A stretch of 11,811 nt of DNA from Caldifarciminota bacterium. Its GTDB lineage: Bacteria > WOR-3 > Hydrothermia > UBA1063 > CAJXJZ01. A program made the position numbers and the translations under genes. Below the pieces are notes generated by a model. That model made no database searches, was not told where the DNA came from, and saw nothing but the letters and a program-made list of their open reading frames with translations. Of the stretch, positions 1 through 7,208 are shown piece by piece (within the stretch, counting starts at the first letter, position 1; the number at the start of each line of letters is the position of its first letter). The stretch covers positions 1 to 11,811 of the forward strand of contig JALTEL010000077.1 in the NCBI GenBank assembly GCA_027073945.1. The letters run 5' to 3'.

Positions 1-554
1 CTAATATACATATTTTAACAGTTGGCCACCTCACAAAAGGGAAAAATATTGATGCCTTATTAAAAGCCTTAAAAATCACCAGAAGTCATAACTTTAGTTT
101 TCATATAGTTGGTGATGGTTCTGAGAGAAAAGCCCTGGAGAGATTAACCGATGAACTTAATCTCCGGGAAAATGTTTATTTCTGGGGCTTCAGGCAAAAA
201 GAAGAATTGCCAGAAATTCTTGCAATATCTGACATCTTTATTTTCACATCTACCTACGATATTTGGGGATTAGTGCTAATAGAAGCAATGGCCACAGGTC
301 TTCCTGTAATAGCATCAAAATATGCTGGCTCTACCTATGATTTGATAGAAGATGGTAAAAATGGTTTTATTGTTGACTCTTATAATGTTGAAGAGATAGC
401 AGAGAAAATTCAGATATTAATTGATAATCCCATATTGCGGAAGAAAATGGGCAAAAATGCACAGGGAACAATACAGAAAAGATTTACGCTGGAACATTCT
501 GCAAATGGATTTTTGGAGGCAGTGAGAAGTATAATTGATAGAAGGCAAAAATGA
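1..554 (+). CDS. Family-4 glycosyltransferase, C-terminal part (5' end outside window)
   Basis: This is the C-terminal half of a GT-B-fold glycosyltransferase, which would transfer a sugar from a nucleotide donor to a growing lipid-linked glycan on the cytoplasmic side of the membrane. The reading frame is open from base 3 and gives 183 residues before a TGA at 552-554. Visible family-4 features are TVGHLTKGKN near the left edge (the start of the donor-binding domain), IVGDGSERKALERL at about 35-48, and WGLVLIEAMATGLPVIAS around 88-105. The usual E-x7-E donor-site pair appears as D86-x7-E94, a D-x-W-G variant that I recall from other GT4 proteins. The N-terminal acceptor domain lies upstream of the window, so the true start is unknown. 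Its stop overlaps the next start (ATGA), which indicates translational coupling. The C-terminal 60 residues closely resemble those of the next gene. The donor and acceptor sugars cannot be told. Confidence 0.93.
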   Translation, partial: NIHILTVGHLTKGKNIDALLKALKITRSHNFSFHIVGDGSERKALERLTDELNLRENVYFWGFRQKEELPEILAISDIFIFTSTYDIWGLVLIEAMATGLPVIASKYAGSTYDLIEDGKNGFIVDSYNVEEIAEKIQILIDNPILRKKMGKNAQGTIQKRFTLEHSANGFLEAVRSIIDRRQK

Positions 555-1660
555 AAAAAAAGATTTTAATCATCGGGCCAACACCTCCACCATATATGGG
601 TCCCAGCATAGCAACAAAGATGATAATTGAATCTGAGTTAAAAGATAAATTCCATCTCATCCATCTTGATACAGCGGACAGAAGGAGCTTGAATAATCTG
701 GGAAAATTTGATTTCCAGAATGTTTATCTTGCAGTATTTCATATTTTAAAACTTTTTTGGCTTCTTATAAAATATACGCCCCAAATTGTATATATACCAA
801 TTTCGCAGTCAACAATGGGCTTTTTTAGAGATGCAATCTTTATATTTATTGCAAAAGCCTGGGGAGCAAAAGTAATCATTCATTTGAGAGGCAGTTATTT
901 CAGACAACTGTATCAGGAAAGCAATATCTTTGTCAAGCTTCTGATAAGGAGCGCCTTGAGATGCACTTCTCGGGACATTGTTCTTGGCAAAAGCCTTAAA
1001 TATATCTTCAAAGGATTTGTACCTTTCGAAAATATCGTGGTTGTTTCCAATGGAATTGACAAAAATTATATCCCGAACACAGTAAAACAAGAAAGCTCAA
1101 AGGGTACAAGAGTTCTTTTCCTTTCCAACTTTATGAAAACAAAAGGTTTTATTGATGTTATAAAAGCAATACCTGATATAGTGGAAAAACATAAAAATAT
1201 AGAATTTATTTTTGCTGGGGAATGGAGGATATCTGAAGATGAAAAACAGAAAGTTTATCAGTTTTTAAACCAGAATGAGTTAGACAAAACAGTTAAATTC
1301 CTCGGTGTAGTGACTGGGGATAAAAAAAGGAATTTACTTTTCTCATCTGATGTTTTTATTCTTCCATCTCATAATGAAGGTCAGCCCTGGGTAATTATTG
1401 AGGCAATGGCTGCTGGTCTGCCAATTATTGCCACTGATACGGGCACAATTAAGGAGATGGTTATTGATGGTAAAAATGGTTTTATTGTGGAGAAGAAAAA
1501 TCCAGAACAGATTGCAGAGAGAATTCTTATATTGCTTGAAAATGAAGATTTGAGAAGAAAAATGGGCAAAAATAGCCGGGAACGATTTCTGAAATATTAC
1601 ACAAAAGAAAAGTTTATTGGAAGCTTGAGCAAGATTTTTGAGCAAGTTTTAGCCGAATAA
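551..1660 (+). CDS. Family-4 glycosyltransferase
   Basis: This is a complete 369-residue GT-B glycosyltransferase of normal family length, expected to add one sugar to the lipid-linked repeat unit in the cytoplasm. The N-terminus has the Rossmann start KILIIGPTPPPYMGPS (4-19), with the PPxxGP loop typical of GT4 enzymes. The C-terminal domain opens at VLFLSNFMKTKGF (188-200), and the donor site is the canonical E276-x7-E284 followed by AMAAGLPIIATD. The start at 551 overlaps the upstream TGA by four bases and is preceded by AGAAGG at a suitable distance, so the pair is probably translationally coupled. The C-terminal part (DGKNGFIV, then KMGKN) is similar to that of the upstream gene and shares an exact 23-base string with it. 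The two are tandem paralogues, or they share a recombined segment. Substrates are unknown. Confidence 0.95.
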   Translation: MKKKILIIGPTPPPYMGPSIATKMIIESELKDKFHLIHLDTADRRSLNNLGKFDFQNVYLAVFHILKLFWLLIKYTPQIVYIPISQSTMGFFRDAIFIFIAKAWGAKVIIHLRGSYFRQLYQESNIFVKLLIRSALRCTSRDIVLGKSLKYIFKGFVPFENIVVVSNGIDKNYIPNTVKQESSKGTRVLFLSNFMKTKGFIDVIKAIPDIVEKHKNIEFIFAGEWRISEDEKQKVYQFLNQNELDKTVKFLGVVTGDKKRNLLFSSDVFILPSHNEGQPWVIIEAMAAGLPIIATDTGTIKEMVIDGKNGFIVEKKNPEQIAERILILLENEDLRRKMGKNSRERFLKYYTKEKFIGSLSKIFEQVLAE

Positions 1661-1742
1661 TATATGGAATACCTATACAATTACAAGGAAATCACCAAAG
1701 TATTGTTACTATTTTACATAAATGTTACCTAAAACTGCACAC

Positions 1743-1771
1743 TTGATAGTACTATTGATATGCCTTATCAT
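1743..1771 (+). promoter_or_regulatory. Candidate sigma-70 promoter for the DUF354 gene
   Basis: TTGATA at 1743-1748 and TATCAT at 1766-1771 are separated by exactly 17 bases. Both boxes are close to the -35 and -10 consensus. Transcription would start near 1778, giving a leader of about 35 bases before the ATG at 1813. The surrounding 152-base gap (1661-1812) holds no other clear gene. No good terminator hairpin was found after the glycosyltransferase stop, so read-through from upstream is also possible. Confidence 0.5.
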
Positions 1772-1812
1772 ATAACAATGCAGACAGAGCAAAACACACG
1801 CTGAAAGCACAA

Positions 1813-2850
1813 ATGAATGTATGGATTGATATTGAGAATTTACCTAATGTACTTTTTTTTGAGCCTATTATAAAAGAGCTCAAAAAAAGAGGGCACAATG
1901 CCCTTGTCACAGCCCGCAACTATGCTCAGCTTTTTAATCTCTTAGAAGTATATTCCATTGCTCATACAAAAATAGGCCGACATTATGGTAAAAATAAATA
2001 TCTCAAAATGGCAGGAGGCGTAATAAGAAGCCTGCAGATGTTTAACTGGAGCATTGGCAAGAATATTGATGTTGCAGTGGGATTTGGGTCAAGGACACTT
2101 GCTCTTTCATGTTTCCTTAGAAAAATACCAAATATAACAATGTACGATTATGAATATGTTTCAATTCATCTACTGAATAAATGGGCTGATAAAATCATTG
2201 TTCCCGATGCCATACCTGTTGAATTTGTGACACAAAGGGGGGCTAAAAAAAACAAGGTCTTTCAATTTCCGGGGTACAAAGAGGAAATTTATGCAGGCAG
2301 ATTCAGATACACGAACAATGTAATTGAAAATCTGGGAATTGATAAATCAAAAATTATTGTTACAATAAGGCCGCCTGCAACTCTTGCGCATTACCATAAC
2401 AAAAAAAGCGAAATGCTTTTTGCAAATCTAATAAACATTATCTCTACCAATAATGCCCTAGAAGCAATTATCTTTCCCAGAACTCAAGCTCAAATTAAAG
2501 AATTAAGAAGAAAAAATTTAAAAAATGTTCATATACTTACAAAGCCTGTAAATGGTCTTGCACTGATATGGAATTCGGACATTGTAATAAGTGGCGGAGG
2601 AACAATGATAAGAGAAAGCGCAGTATTAGGCGTTCCGGCATACAGTTTTTTTACAGGTAAAAAAGCTGCTGTTGACAAAAAATTGGAAAGAGAGGGGAAA
2701 ATCGTATTCCTAAGCAGCATGGACGATTTGAAAAATGTTGAGTTTAGGAAAAAAAGCACTGATATAGACCTGAACCAAATCAGAAAACGCAGCCGCTATC
2801 TTATCAACCTTATGGTAAATGAGGTTCTCGCCTTAAATAAAAAACAATAA
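1813..2850 (+). CDS. DUF354 family protein, GT-B-like
   Basis: This 345-residue protein matches the DUF354 family, whose members have a GT-B-like fold related to UDP-GlcNAc 2-epimerases and MurG-type transferases and often sit in polysaccharide loci. The diagnostic N-terminus is VWIDIENLPNVLFFEPIIKE (3-22), followed by LKKRGHNALVTAR (23-35). The C-terminal half carries a glycine-rich loop and acidic segment, SGGGTMIRESAVLGVP (260-275), which resembles the nucleotide-sugar-binding region of the fold. No signal peptide or clear membrane segment is seen, so it is probably cytoplasmic or peripheral. The ATG at 1813 has no good Shine-Dalgarno sequence, which sets it apart from the right-hand genes. 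It may be a glycosyltransferase or an epimerase-like enzyme. The family is known but the reaction is not. Confidence 0.88.
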   Translation: MNVWIDIENLPNVLFFEPIIKELKKRGHNALVTARNYAQLFNLLEVYSIAHTKIGRHYGKNKYLKMAGGVIRSLQMFNWSIGKNIDVAVGFGSRTLALSCFLRKIPNITMYDYEYVSIHLLNKWADKIIVPDAIPVEFVTQRGAKKNKVFQFPGYKEEIYAGRFRYTNNVIENLGIDKSKIIVTIRPPATLAHYHNKKSEMLFANLINIISTNNALEAIIFPRTQAQIKELRRKNLKNVHILTKPVNGLALIWNSDIVISGGGTMIRESAVLGVPAYSFFTGKKAAVDKKLEREGKIVFLSSMDDLKNVEFRKKSTDIDLNQIRKRSRYLINLMVNEVLALNKKQ

Positions 2851-2918
2851 GTACAGCAAGAGGAATCAATAGAAAACTATTAAAATAGATTGCCTACCAG
2901 ATACAAAAATAAAATGGC

Positions 2919-2947
2919 TTCATTATGCCTGATATCTGCCTTATAAT
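2919..2947 (+). promoter_or_regulatory. Possible promoter giving a leaderless flippase mRNA
   Basis: A perfect TATAAT lies at 2942-2947, and TTCATT at 2919-2924 is a weak -35 with a 17-base spacer. The flippase ATG is at 2957, so a start site about seven bases after the -10 box would fall on or just before the start codon. There is no Shine-Dalgarno sequence ahead of this ATG. The -10 match could be chance in AT-rich DNA. Confidence 0.35.
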
Positions 2948-2956
2948 ACAGCCTAT

Positions 2957-4267
2957 ATGACAGCCAATATCAGATTTAAGAATTTTTTGAAAAATTCAGG
3001 GTATGTGCTTACTTCATCCACATTTGTGCAAATACTCGTAATTATACAGGGAATTTTAATGGCAAGGATACTGGGGGTCAAAAATTACGGTATTTACACC
3101 GCTGTGATTGCATCTGCCAGTTTTATAAACAAGCTGGTGGATTTCAGGGCGTTTGAAGCGGTTATACGGTTTATGGCAAAATACACAGAAGCAAATGAAC
3201 AGAAGAAAGCAGTTTCAGCGCTTTCCCTATCAGGAATGGTGGATTTGTCCGGAGGCCTCATGTTTTTCCTGCTTATGCTGTTTTTATCCGGTTTTTTTGC
3301 AGAAAAAATAGTAAAGGCACCAGGGGCAAAAACGTATATAATTCTATACAGTCTTTATCTCTTTGTCTTAACAACAAATTCAACCATCGGAGGAACGCTC
3401 CGATATTTGAACAAATACAGTGTTGATGCTGCGTATGGCGTTGCAAAAGCCATATTTTTATTCGCAGGAATCATTATACTGCTATTTTTCACAAAGCATC
3501 CTCTGATTGCCTTTTTTTATCTCTATGTGAGTATGGCTTTTGTGTTTCTCCCGGTAAAATACGGAATATTTATATACTTTCTCAAGAAAAAGGACATGTT
3601 TGCGCTTGATTGGTTCCGGTTCTGGAAATACCTGAACAAAAATGAAATAAAAGAAATACTCAAATTTTTACTGCATACCAATATTTCATCTTCTCTGTAC
3701 CTATCCGTAAAATTTGCAGATGTGCTGATTATCGGTTACATACTGAATCCATACAGCGTTGGCATATATAAAGTGGCAAAATCCATAACATCTGTTCTAA
3801 GAAGAATTGTTAACCCGATGTATGTGGCAATATATCCTGAATTGAGCAATATTTTTGCCCAGCACAATAGAAAAGAATTCAAAACATTTATTGCAAAAAT
3901 TCTGCGATTAACACTTGTTTTGCTTGTGCCTGCCCTTTTGCTGTATATTGTTTTTACAAAACAGATTATCGTGCTGCTTGTATCTGCAAAATACACGTCC
4001 TCGGTCAATATCGCACGTATCATGACTTTTGGAGTTGCAATTGATGCAATGTTTTTCTGGCTTTACCCAGCACTCCTCAGCATGTCAATGACAGGAGAAT
4101 ATGTTAAACTAACGTTAATTTCCACAGTATTGTTTTTACTTGCAGGTATTCCCCTTACAAGGCAGTGGGGTGCTGTTGGAATGGCCGGTGCTTATTCCTT
4201 GTTCTATATAATACAAATCGCACTATCATATTATTATTTTAACAGGGCGCTAAAAAGAGAGCTATAA
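2957..4267 (+). CDS. Wzx-type polysaccharide flippase (MOP superfamily)
   Basis: This is a 436-residue, very hydrophobic protein of the size of Wzx/RfbX flippases, which move lipid-linked repeat units from the cytoplasmic to the outer face of the inner membrane. Family signs are ILMARILGVKNYGIYTAVIA near residues 33-52, FADVLIIGYILNPYSVGIYK at 253-272, and WGAVGMAGAYSLFYII at 404-419. I count roughly a dozen hydrophobic stretches with a basic loop around 210-235, as expected for the superfamily. The ATG at 2957 is the first start after an in-frame TGA at 2930-2932. No ribosome binding site precedes it, but a TATAAT does. The stop codon overlaps the ATG of a small downstream ORF (TAATG). The transported glycan cannot be inferred. 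Confidence 0.92.
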   Translation: MTANIRFKNFLKNSGYVLTSSTFVQILVIIQGILMARILGVKNYGIYTAVIASASFINKLVDFRAFEAVIRFMAKYTEANEQKKAVSALSLSGMVDLSGGLMFFLLMLFLSGFFAEKIVKAPGAKTYIILYSLYLFVLTTNSTIGGTLRYLNKYSVDAAYGVAKAIFLFAGIIILLFFTKHPLIAFFYLYVSMAFVFLPVKYGIFIYFLKKKDMFALDWFRFWKYLNKNEIKEILKFLLHTNISSSLYLSVKFADVLIIGYILNPYSVGIYKVAKSITSVLRRIVNPMYVAIYPELSNIFAQHNRKEFKTFIAKILRLTLVLLVPALLLYIVFTKQIIVLLVSAKYTSSVNIARIMTFGVAIDAMFFWLYPALLSMSMTGEYVKLTLISTVLFLLAGIPLTRQWGAVGMAGAYSLFYIIQIALSYYYFNRALKREL

Positions 4268-4404
4268 TGAAAAACACCAATTTATGCTGTGCAACTGTAA
4301 TGCTCAGAAATATAAACTGGTATGTCCCTGATTATTTCATTAAAATAAAAGACTATAAAGTATTTGTGAAAAACAGAAAAGGAATATTAAAAGAAAAAAT
4401 TTAG
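4267..4404 (+). CDS. Small unrecognised ORF (45 codons)
   Basis: An ATG at 4267 shares its first base with the flippase TAA stop, and the frame runs 45 codons to a TAG at 4402-4404. An AAAGAGAG stretch about five bases upstream could serve as a weak ribosome binding site. The protein begins MKNTNLCCATVML and ends in a basic tail (VFVKNRKGILKEKI). It has a CC pair near the N-terminus, an aromatic middle (NWYVPDYFIKIKDY) and no obvious membrane segment. I do not recognise it. It fills the whole gap between the flippase and the polymerase-like gene and ends 11 bases before the next ATG, which favours a real or formerly real gene. It could also be a remnant of a larger gene or simply a chance frame. 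Confidence 0.35.
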   Translation: MKNTNLCCATVMLRNINWYVPDYFIKIKDYKVFVKNRKGILKEKI

Positions 4405-4415
4405 AGATAGGATAA

Positions 4416-5825
4416 ATGAAGAGCTTACATGAGAGAATATACGAAAATACAATACTTATATTTATTGCATGGCTTGTTGTGGGCAGGTTTTTTACAGAGA
4501 GATTTGTAACAAGGCATGTGCTGAAGCCTTTTCAATTTATTGACCTTGTGTTTGTTCCTTTTTTATTTCTATTGAGTATCCCCTATATCATGCAAATGAA
4601 ATCAGACAGAGACAAGACAGGATTCTTTGTCTTTGCAAGCATACTATGGTTTACAATATCCGCAGTATTGAATTACCTCTTTTATTCAAGACTCCTGGTC
4701 TGGGCATATCTGCTGTTTGTTATAGATGTTTCACTGGGACCTCTTTTTTACCTTTCTCTGAAAGGCACAATCAGAGACAAAAAAGCCTTTGCCCAAAAAC
4801 TTTTAAATCTTTTGTACTATCTGGGGTTTGTGGAAATTGTTTTTTTCTTTTTCTTTAATTTACCGGAATTTATAAAAACAGGCAATCCTGACCGTGTGAC
4901 GGGCACATTTGGGTGGAACGGTTATCAATTAACGATATTTCTTGTTATCTGGGATGCAATTATAATAGCAAAGATGCACAAAAAGCACACAAAGCCTGTG
5001 TTTGCAATTCTGCTTCTTGCCTGGTCTGTTGCTGTCACTTACCTTGCGCAGTTCAGAGCAGGGCTTGTTTTCTACTTTATTGCTATCGGCTATATTACAT
5101 ACACACTATACGGGAAAAACGCAACAGGAAAGATAAAAGCGCTTATACTGTCATCTACCTTTATTTTATTGTTTGTTGGTATATATAGCTCAGGCAAAGT
5201 GCCTACAATGAGATGGGAAGATGTTATGACATTTGTTACACATCCCAAATATGTTCTGGAAACGGGCAAGGCAAAATATGCTATAGGTCTTTTGAAGATG
5301 TACAGGGACAATCCGTTTTATGCAGTATTCGGCGGGGGGCCCGGTAATCACTCGTCAAGGGCATTTGACACATTTGCAGCTAAAGGAAATCCGAGAAGAA
5401 AGAATGTATCCGGGGCAAGTAAACTTGCACACAAACTGCCCTTTACACCTTACAAATGGACCACGGATTTATCTCGCAAATACACGGCAAAAATCACCTA
5501 TTTTACCATTATGTATAACTGGGGTTCAGGAACAATAGCTGCTCCAAGGGCATCCTGGATTTCAATACCTGCTGAGACGGGTATTATAGGACTGTTTTTG
5601 GTACTACTTATGTATTTCAATGTGTTGAAATTGCAAAAGTCTTTAAAAGACAACAATGATACTGCATTTACTGCCTATTACGCAGGCATAGCAGCCACAA
5701 TCTACATATTCTTTCTCGGAAGCCTGAACAACTGGTGGGAGACAGGAAGAATAATGATTCTCCTGTGGACATTGTATTACATTGTATGGGCAGCAGGTGG
5801 CAATCAAAAAGAGCATGAAAAATAG
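4416..5825 (+). CDS. Wzy/O-antigen polymerase or ligase-type membrane protein
   Basis: This 469-residue polytopic membrane protein would act in the membrane on the outer side, joining repeat units (Wzy) or ligating the finished chain. About ten hydrophobic segments are visible, for example around 12-24, 41-60, 70-90, 95-115, 133-149, 171-186, 195-230 and 242-257. They are followed by a long hydrophilic loop (about 260-380) and then more helices at 385-405 and 418-460. Typical of the superfamily are the short AQFRAG motif (211-216) inside the membrane region, the GGGPGNHSS turn (306-314), and WISIPAETGIIGLF (381-394) at the end of the large loop. That loop is markedly basic between 315 and 360. 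A weak ATAGGAT ribosome site precedes the ATG. The stop overlaps the next coding region. Sequence alone does not separate polymerase from ligase. Confidence 0.82.
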   Translation: MKSLHERIYENTILIFIAWLVVGRFFTERFVTRHVLKPFQFIDLVFVPFLFLLSIPYIMQMKSDRDKTGFFVFASILWFTISAVLNYLFYSRLLVWAYLLFVIDVSLGPLFYLSLKGTIRDKKAFAQKLLNLLYYLGFVEIVFFFFFNLPEFIKTGNPDRVTGTFGWNGYQLTIFLVIWDAIIIAKMHKKHTKPVFAILLLAWSVAVTYLAQFRAGLVFYFIAIGYITYTLYGKNATGKIKALILSSTFILLFVGIYSSGKVPTMRWEDVMTFVTHPKYVLETGKAKYAIGLLKMYRDNPFYAVFGGGPGNHSSRAFDTFAAKGNPRRKNVSGASKLAHKLPFTPYKWTTDLSRKYTAKITYFTIMYNWGSGTIAAPRASWISIPAETGIIGLFLVLLMYFNVLKLQKSLKDNNDTAFTAYYAGIAATIYIFFLGSLNNWWETGRIMILLWTLYYIVWAAGGNQKEHEK

Positions 5826-7140
5826 CAGGGTCAAACTCTTCCTTATTTTACTTGATATTATCATAGTGCTTTCTTCGCTCTTTGCAGCTTTTCTCATAAG
5901 AAAAGGATTTAATCCGCATTATTACGCTACATTCTGGCCTTCCTTTGCAATACTCGTTGTGCTGACAATAATTGTATGCGGCTTTTCCCTGTTCTATACG
6001 CCTCGTATTTACATAAACACTACAAAAATGGTCATGCAGACAATTCCCATAACTTTGCTTGTAATAATGCTGTATATTCTGCTTCAATTTATTTTAAAAC
6101 ATGAACTTCTGGAACAAAGCAGTTTAATCCTGCTGTTATACGGCCTGTTCTTTATAACTCTGTTCCTTATTGTAAGAGTAGCTATGACACCATCGCTTAT
6201 TGCGGCACTTTTCAAGCCCGAGCATGCAACACTGATTTCCGATAACCCTGATAAAAGCCCTATTCCCTCATTTTTCAGCAACAGACCATTCCTCGGCATT
6301 GATATTAAAGAAATAAAACAAACAATGGATTGGGATTTTAATGCACAAACAGTGATAATTGAAAGGGATTTTTCATCCTACAACGAGGTCTTTGAGTTTG
6401 TAAAACACATACCAGCTTCCAGGTATGTATTTCTGTACTCACCGCTTTTTGCCAGAATTCAAAATGTCCCTCTGTTTACCTATGTTGAAAGTATTCCGCT
6501 TATTCATATAAAGCATGAGGAAAACAATCATTTATACTGTGCCGTAAAGAGAATTCTGGACATTTTTGTTGCAGCGCTTTCAATTATAATACTGTCTCCC
6601 GTGTTACTTATTTGCTCTGTGCTCGTTGGCATTGGCACAAAAGGACCTGTTATCTTCAAACAGGAAAGGCATAAATCAAGGGATAAAACATTCACCTTCC
6701 TCAAATTCAGAAGCATGAAGGCAGATACATCACATGATATTCATCAGGATTACATGAAAAAATTGATAAAAGGAGAAAACAACAAAAAAAACACCTTTAA
6801 ACTATCGGAAGACCCGAGGGTTACGAAAATAGGCAGGTTCCTGAGAAAAACAAGTATGGACGAACTGCCGCAGCTTTTCAACGTGCTTAAGGGTGACCTC
6901 TCCATAGTGGGTCCGAGGCCGCCCATCCCCTACGAACTTGAACACTATTCGGAATGGCACAAAAAAAGGCTTGACTGCAAACAGGGGCTTACGGGCCTGT
7001 GGCAGGTCTTCGGAAGGTCACGCCTGCCGTTTGACGAGGCGGTTTTCCTTGACATTTATTACTGTTTAAGTAGAGACATACTCTGGGATATTTATCTTAT
7101 TATCATGACCATTCCTGCCCTGTTTAAAGGAGCATACTGA
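5815..7140 (+). CDS. Polyprenyl-phosphate sugar-1-phosphate transferase (WbaP/WcaJ type)
   Basis: This is the likely initiating enzyme. It would transfer a sugar-1-phosphate from a nucleotide sugar to undecaprenyl phosphate at the inner membrane. With the ATG at 5815 it has 441 residues, normal for the long WbaP/WcaJ group. It has four hydrophobic segments in about the first 120 residues, a soluble middle region (about 135-235), one re-entrant hydrophobic helix (about 248-275) and a cytoplasmic catalytic domain. That domain shows KFRSM (297-301), the catalytic D349-E350 in SMDELPQLFNVLK, GDLSIVGPRPP (360-370) and QGLTGLWQVFGRS (390-402), where many homologues have PGLTG. An in-frame ATG at 5782 would add 11 residues. 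I prefer 5815 because the protein then starts just before the first helix and overlaps the upstream gene by only 11 bases. Base composition becomes richer in GC within the catalytic part. Confidence 0.93.
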   Translation: MKNSRVKLFLILLDIIIVLSSLFAAFLIRKGFNPHYYATFWPSFAILVVLTIIVCGFSLFYTPRIYINTTKMVMQTIPITLLVIMLYILLQFILKHELLEQSSLILLLYGLFFITLFLIVRVAMTPSLIAALFKPEHATLISDNPDKSPIPSFFSNRPFLGIDIKEIKQTMDWDFNAQTVIIERDFSSYNEVFEFVKHIPASRYVFLYSPLFARIQNVPLFTYVESIPLIHIKHEENNHLYCAVKRILDIFVAALSIIILSPVLLICSVLVGIGTKGPVIFKQERHKSRDKTFTFLKFRSMKADTSHDIHQDYMKKLIKGENNKKNTFKLSEDPRVTKIGRFLRKTSMDELPQLFNVLKGDLSIVGPRPPIPYELEHYSEWHKKRLDCKQGLTGLWQVFGRSRLPFDEAVFLDIYYCLSRDILWDIYLIIMTIPALFKGAY

Positions 7141-7153
7141 AACAGGCTGTTTT

Positions 7154-7182
7154 TTGATTAAACATTATACAGACAATATAAT
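7154..7182 (+). promoter_or_regulatory. Strong candidate sigma-70 promoter of the amino-sugar cassette
   Basis: TTGATT at 7154-7159 is followed by a 17-base spacer and a perfect TATAAT at 7177-7182. Transcription would begin around 7189, leaving a leader of about 20 bases that contains GGAGG. This is the best promoter match in the window. It marks the start of a separate transcription unit covering the next three tightly packed genes. Confidence 0.6.
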
Positions 7183-7197
7183 TAGATAACTTACAAC

Positions 7198-7202
7198 GGA
7201 GG
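7198..7202 (+). promoter_or_regulatory. Ribosome binding site of the acetyltransferase
   Basis: GGAGG lies six bases before the ATG at 7209, a near-ideal Shine-Dalgarno sequence and spacing. It fixes this start codon and supports a bacterial host. Confidence 0.75.
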
Positions 7203-7208
7203 AATTGA

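Noticed and set aside
1853..1860. Eight-base T tract early in the DUF354 gene (similar eight-base tracts at 554-561 and 10561-10568), as phase-variation sites
   Set aside because: Tracts of this length are expected by chance in AT-rich coding DNA, and all encode normal Lys or Phe codons in conserved positions. No longer tract or off-frame allele is visible.
7140..7155. AAACA-GGC-TGTTT followed by a T run after the sugar-transferase stop, like an intrinsic terminator
   Set aside because: The stem is five base pairs, four of them A-T, with a three-base loop, which is too weak to call a terminator. The T run also forms part of the downstream -35 region.
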